A program made the translations under genes and the position numbers. A stretch of 64,000 nucleotides of DNA, from contig NZ_LGSS01000002.1 of NCBI RefSeq assembly GCF_001190785.1, positions 186,001 to 250,000 of the forward strand, written 5' to 3'. The notes below the pieces were generated by a model. The model had not been told where the DNA came from, ran no database searches, and saw nothing but the letters and a program-made list of their open reading frames with translations. Source of the stretch: Gottschalkia purinilytica. Its GTDB lineage: Bacteria; Bacillota; Clostridia; Tissierellales; Gottschalkiaceae. This document shows positions 61,751 to 64,000 of this stretch, piece by piece (the stretch's first letter is position 1; each line of letters starts with the position of its first letter).

Positions 61751-63247
61751 TTATCTAATTATACCTTCTCTATAATCATATTTTAGGTCTTCTTGTATAT
61801 GTTTTATCATTCTGTTTATAAAAGCTGCTGCTTCTGCTCTTGTCATAACCTCGTTTGGATATATATAGCCTTCTGGTGTACCTTTTGCAAGTCCTATTTG
61901 ATTTGCAACATATACTGATTTTTTAGCCCAAACAGGTATATTATAGTCATCTTTAAATGGTGTTTTAAAGTTGTAGTTTGGAGCTAATCTTTCTAATCCT
62001 AAAGATCTTATACCTATAGCTATAACTTCAGCTCTAGTTATTTTACCATCAGGTAGGAATCTGTTATCTCCTACTCCATACATTATTCCTCTATCTTTTA
62101 TAGCTTTTATATAGTCATAGTCTGGAGATTTTTTACTTACATCTACAAACAGGTCTTGTTTGTCATCTTTTTTCTTTGTAGCTTTTCTTGTACTTCCTTC
62201 TTTTTCATCTTTTAAATCCATTGATTTTACTAACCATTTTGCGAATTCTGATCTTTTAGTAGGTAGATTAGGTCCAAAATATTGTTTTGTTTCATCTATA
62301 GCTTGTATACCTACTAATTTCTTAATGTCCCATTCTCCCCAATGTCCTTTTATATCTTGGTATCTAGGTATAAACATTTTTTGTTGAGTAGGTACAGTTT
62401 CGTAATATTCTTTACCGTCTCCTCTATTTCTATAAGTATCATGTAACTTACCTGAACTAGTAAAGTGGGGTAAATCATATGAATATTTTAATATAGTTTC
62501 ATCTCTTTCTGTAAGTGTATATGCACCATCAAAACTAGATTGGTTCGGTATATTGTCTGAATAGTCCATTCTCTTTGTTCTGTTAAAAGAAACATCCATG
62601 TCTGCACTTCCATACCATGATACAGCATCTTTTCCTGTTCCTCTTGTATAGCTTATATCATGACGAACTTTTTGAGTTTCAGTTCCACCCCAGTAGTGAT
62701 CATATCCATATATATTTCCTGTTAGTCCAACTGTTACGAGACCTTCAGTTTTATTGATATTGTAAGTCTTTTTGCCTTGCCAGTTCCCTTGTGAGAAGGT
62801 CACTATTGGTAAGTTATCGTCTAATGTAGAGTTATGAAACTGATAGTCTTGTAGTTCATATTTTGTTTTGTTACTTCCTTCAGTTACGTCTATTGTCTCT
62901 TTATATTTCTTCATATTATTTACTTCTACTACTTGTCTATTATCTGCTGATGGATTTAGTTGTCTTTCAAGGTCTAAGCTTCTGGTTAGCTTTATAGTTC
63001 TATCTTCATTGTATAGTTGATACTTATATGTTATTGACTTATCTTTTATTTTTGTTTCTATCTCGCCTTGTAATAGAGTAGGCTTTCCTGTTATATATAT
63101 CATTTCTTTATATAGCTTACTCTTACTAAAGTCGCTTTCATTCTTGTGTATGCCACCTTCAAATCCAGCACTTCCTCTTTGGGCATAGCCCGTAAGAGGA
63201 AGTGTTATTATTATAGCTGTCATAATCAATGCTACTAATCTTTTCAC
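61751..63247 (-). CDS. Surface protein with C-terminal SLH modules
   Basis: The 498-residue protein has a signal peptide (MKRLVALIMTAIIIT, cleavage near GYAQ), a middle part of about 260 residues, rich in Tyr, Thr and charged residues and of unknown fold, and three SLH modules at the C-terminus (YQDIKGHWGEWDIKKL, MYGVGDNRFLPDGKITRAE, and GYIYPNEVMTRAEAAAF). C-terminal placement differs from the N-terminal SLH of the other surface proteins here. The GTG start follows GGAG. It follows the next gene by 30 bases, probably as one unit. Confidence 0.88.
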   Translation of the reverse strand: MKRLVALIMTAIIITLPLTGYAQRGSAGFEGGIHKNESDFSKSKLYKEMIYITGKPTLLQGEIETKIKDKSITYKYQLYNEDRTIKLTRSLDLERQLNPSADNRQVVEVNNMKKYKETIDVTEGSNKTKYELQDYQFHNSTLDDNLPIVTFSQGNWQGKKTYNINKTEGLVTVGLTGNIYGYDHYWGGTETQKVRHDISYTRGTGKDAVSWYGSADMDVSFNRTKRMDYSDNIPNQSSFDGAYTLTERDETILKYSYDLPHFTSSGKLHDTYRNRGDGKEYYETVPTQQKMFIPRYQDIKGHWGEWDIKKLVGIQAIDETKQYFGPNLPTKRSEFAKWLVKSMDLKDEKEGSTRKATKKKDDKQDLFVDVSKKSPDYDYIKAIKDRGIMYGVGDNRFLPDGKITRAEVIAIGIRSLGLERLAPNYNFKTPFKDDYNIPVWAKKSVYVANQIGLAKGTPEGYIYPNEVMTRAEAAAFINRMIKHIQEDLKYDYREGIIR

Positions 63248-63277
63248 GTTATCAGCTCCTTTTTTGGATATAAAGGA

Positions 63278-64000
63278 TTATCTACAAATAATAATATATC
63301 CTTTGTTATTTCTTCTCATTACGTAAATATTATCTTTCGTAGATATTTGGCTCATATCTACAGGTTTACCGTTTTTGATAAATATTCCATCTTCTATATC
63401 TAATGTTATACTTGATGAATTATTTATCTTCCATGTTTGTGTTAAGTTACTCCAATCTTTTATATCTTTAATTGTGATAGTTTCGTTGTCTAAGTTTATA
63501 TTTCCAATATTAGCTGTAGTTATAGCGTCTGCTTCTGAATTTGGATTTACTATATTAATAGCTAATGCAACTCCGTCTCTTACTACAGTGTATACATATT
63601 CGTTATAGTATTCATTGTATTTATTTGAACTGTGTAATCCACTGTCTAAGAAATCTTTAACTGATATTTTCTTTGGTGATGCTTCTCTAACATCTAGAAT
63701 TTGAGTATCGTCAGTTATCTTAACGTAACTACGTCTAGAGCTATCTTTTTCTATACCGTCTACTATAGTAGGTCTATAAAGTTCTAGTTCACGATTAAGA
63801 ACTTCTTCTATTCTACCTCTATATACCACTAACTCTGTTGTTGGCTTAGTTACTCCTTCTACTGTTATAACTGAAGCTACATTACTTCCATGAGTTACTA
63901 CTGATATACTATCTCCTTGTTTTAAGTTGTATGGACTTATTAGTCTACCATCTTTTAATATGATTGTACTATCGTCAAAGTAAACATCGCTATAGTCTAC
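63278..64000 (-). CDS. C-terminal part of a secreted repeat protein, 5' end beyond window
   Basis: The frame stays open from its stop at 63278 to the right edge (241 codons), so the internal GTG at 63829 is not the start. The visible part has beta units with phrases like KDGRLISPYNLKQGDSISVV and KNGKPVDMSQISTKDNIYVM, the same kind as in the SLH proteins of this window. It probably belongs to a large surface protein and is co-transcribed with the SLH gene after it. N-terminal domains cannot be seen. Confidence 0.8.
   Translation of the reverse strand, partial: VDYSDVYFDDSTIILKDGRLISPYNLKQGDSISVVTHGSNVASVITVEGVTKPTTELVVYRGRIEEVLNRELELYRPTIVDGIEKDSSRRSYVKITDDTQILDVREASPKKISVKDFLDSGLHSSNKYNEYYNEYVYTVVRDGVALAINIVNPNSEADAITTANIGNINLDNETITIKDIKDWSNLTQTWKINNSSSITLDIEDGIFIKNGKPVDMSQISTKDNIYVMRRNNKGYIIICR

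Overview
The window reads as a chromosomal segment of a low-GC, Gram-positive anaerobe of the Clostridia/Tissierellia type. This rests on the AT-rich sequence, the strong AGGAGG-type ribosome sites, the frequent TTG/GTG starts, several SLH and copper-amine-oxidase-N (CuAO_N) envelope proteins, and a Bacillus/Clostridium-style gene order. I cannot name the species. Nearly everything is on the minus strand, so the biological reading order runs from high to low coordinates.

Layout in transcriptional order: (a) 64.0-61.7 kb, the end of a secreted repeat protein cut by the window edge and a C-terminally anchored SLH protein. (b) pyrG (60-61.6 kb). (c) 37.9-59.5 kb, an envelope-rich accessory region: the main S-layer-like protein (1064 aa) with a strong promoter and a structured leader, a three-gene zinc-ribbon/TcaA-like operon, a decayed ORF, a small secreted protein, a plus-strand DUF1846 gene, UspA, a large extracellular nuclease, an Rpn/PD-(D/E)XK gene, a frameshifted S-layer paralogue, a lipoprotein, an unknown soluble protein, a Lys/Glu-rich CuAO_N protein and another SLH protein. 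(d) A Spo0F-like receiver, a Cys-rich protein, fba, a transaldolase, a DMT exporter and a LacI-controlled nucleoside operon (nucleoside hydrolase, ECF transporter S-T-A-A, ribokinase). (e) glpX, rho, rpmE, a DUF1385 protein, prmC, a split chromate transporter pair, prfA, a plus-strand ZIP transporter, tsaC, ywlE-like phosphatase, rpiB, upp, dCMP deaminase, tagO/wecA-type transferase and wecB. (f) The F-type ATP synthase operon (atpZ, atpI-like, atpBEFHAGDC), then ywmB-like, murA and the start of a secreted 5'-nucleotidase cut by the left edge.

The order pyrG ... spo0F-fba-tal ... glpX-rho-rpmE ... prmC-prfA ... tsaC-ywlE-rpiB-upp-wecB-atp-ywmB-murA matches the well-known Bacillus subtilis order. 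The envelope island, the nucleoside operon with the DMT gene, the chromate pair and the ZIP gene look like insertions into that backbone.

How genes work together: the ATP synthase c subunit carries the Gln...Glu-Ser-Thr ligand set of sodium-translocating enzymes. The nucleoside operon would import nucleosides, split them and phosphorylate the ribose, feeding rpiB, transaldolase and fba nearby; upp salvages uracil and pyrG makes CTP. tagO/wecB and murA serve wall glycopolymer and peptidoglycan synthesis, on which the SLH proteins would be displayed. The most unusual things seen are a decayed duplicate of the atpG/atpD junction, a terminator-like fold in front of ywmB-murA, a clean LacI promoter-operator, a single-base frameshift in an S-layer paralogue, near-identical 267-bp repeats in the S-layer gene, a probable CTG start, and duplicated terminator sequences in the envelope island. 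No rRNA, tRNA, CRISPR array, intact insertion sequence or prophage was seen.
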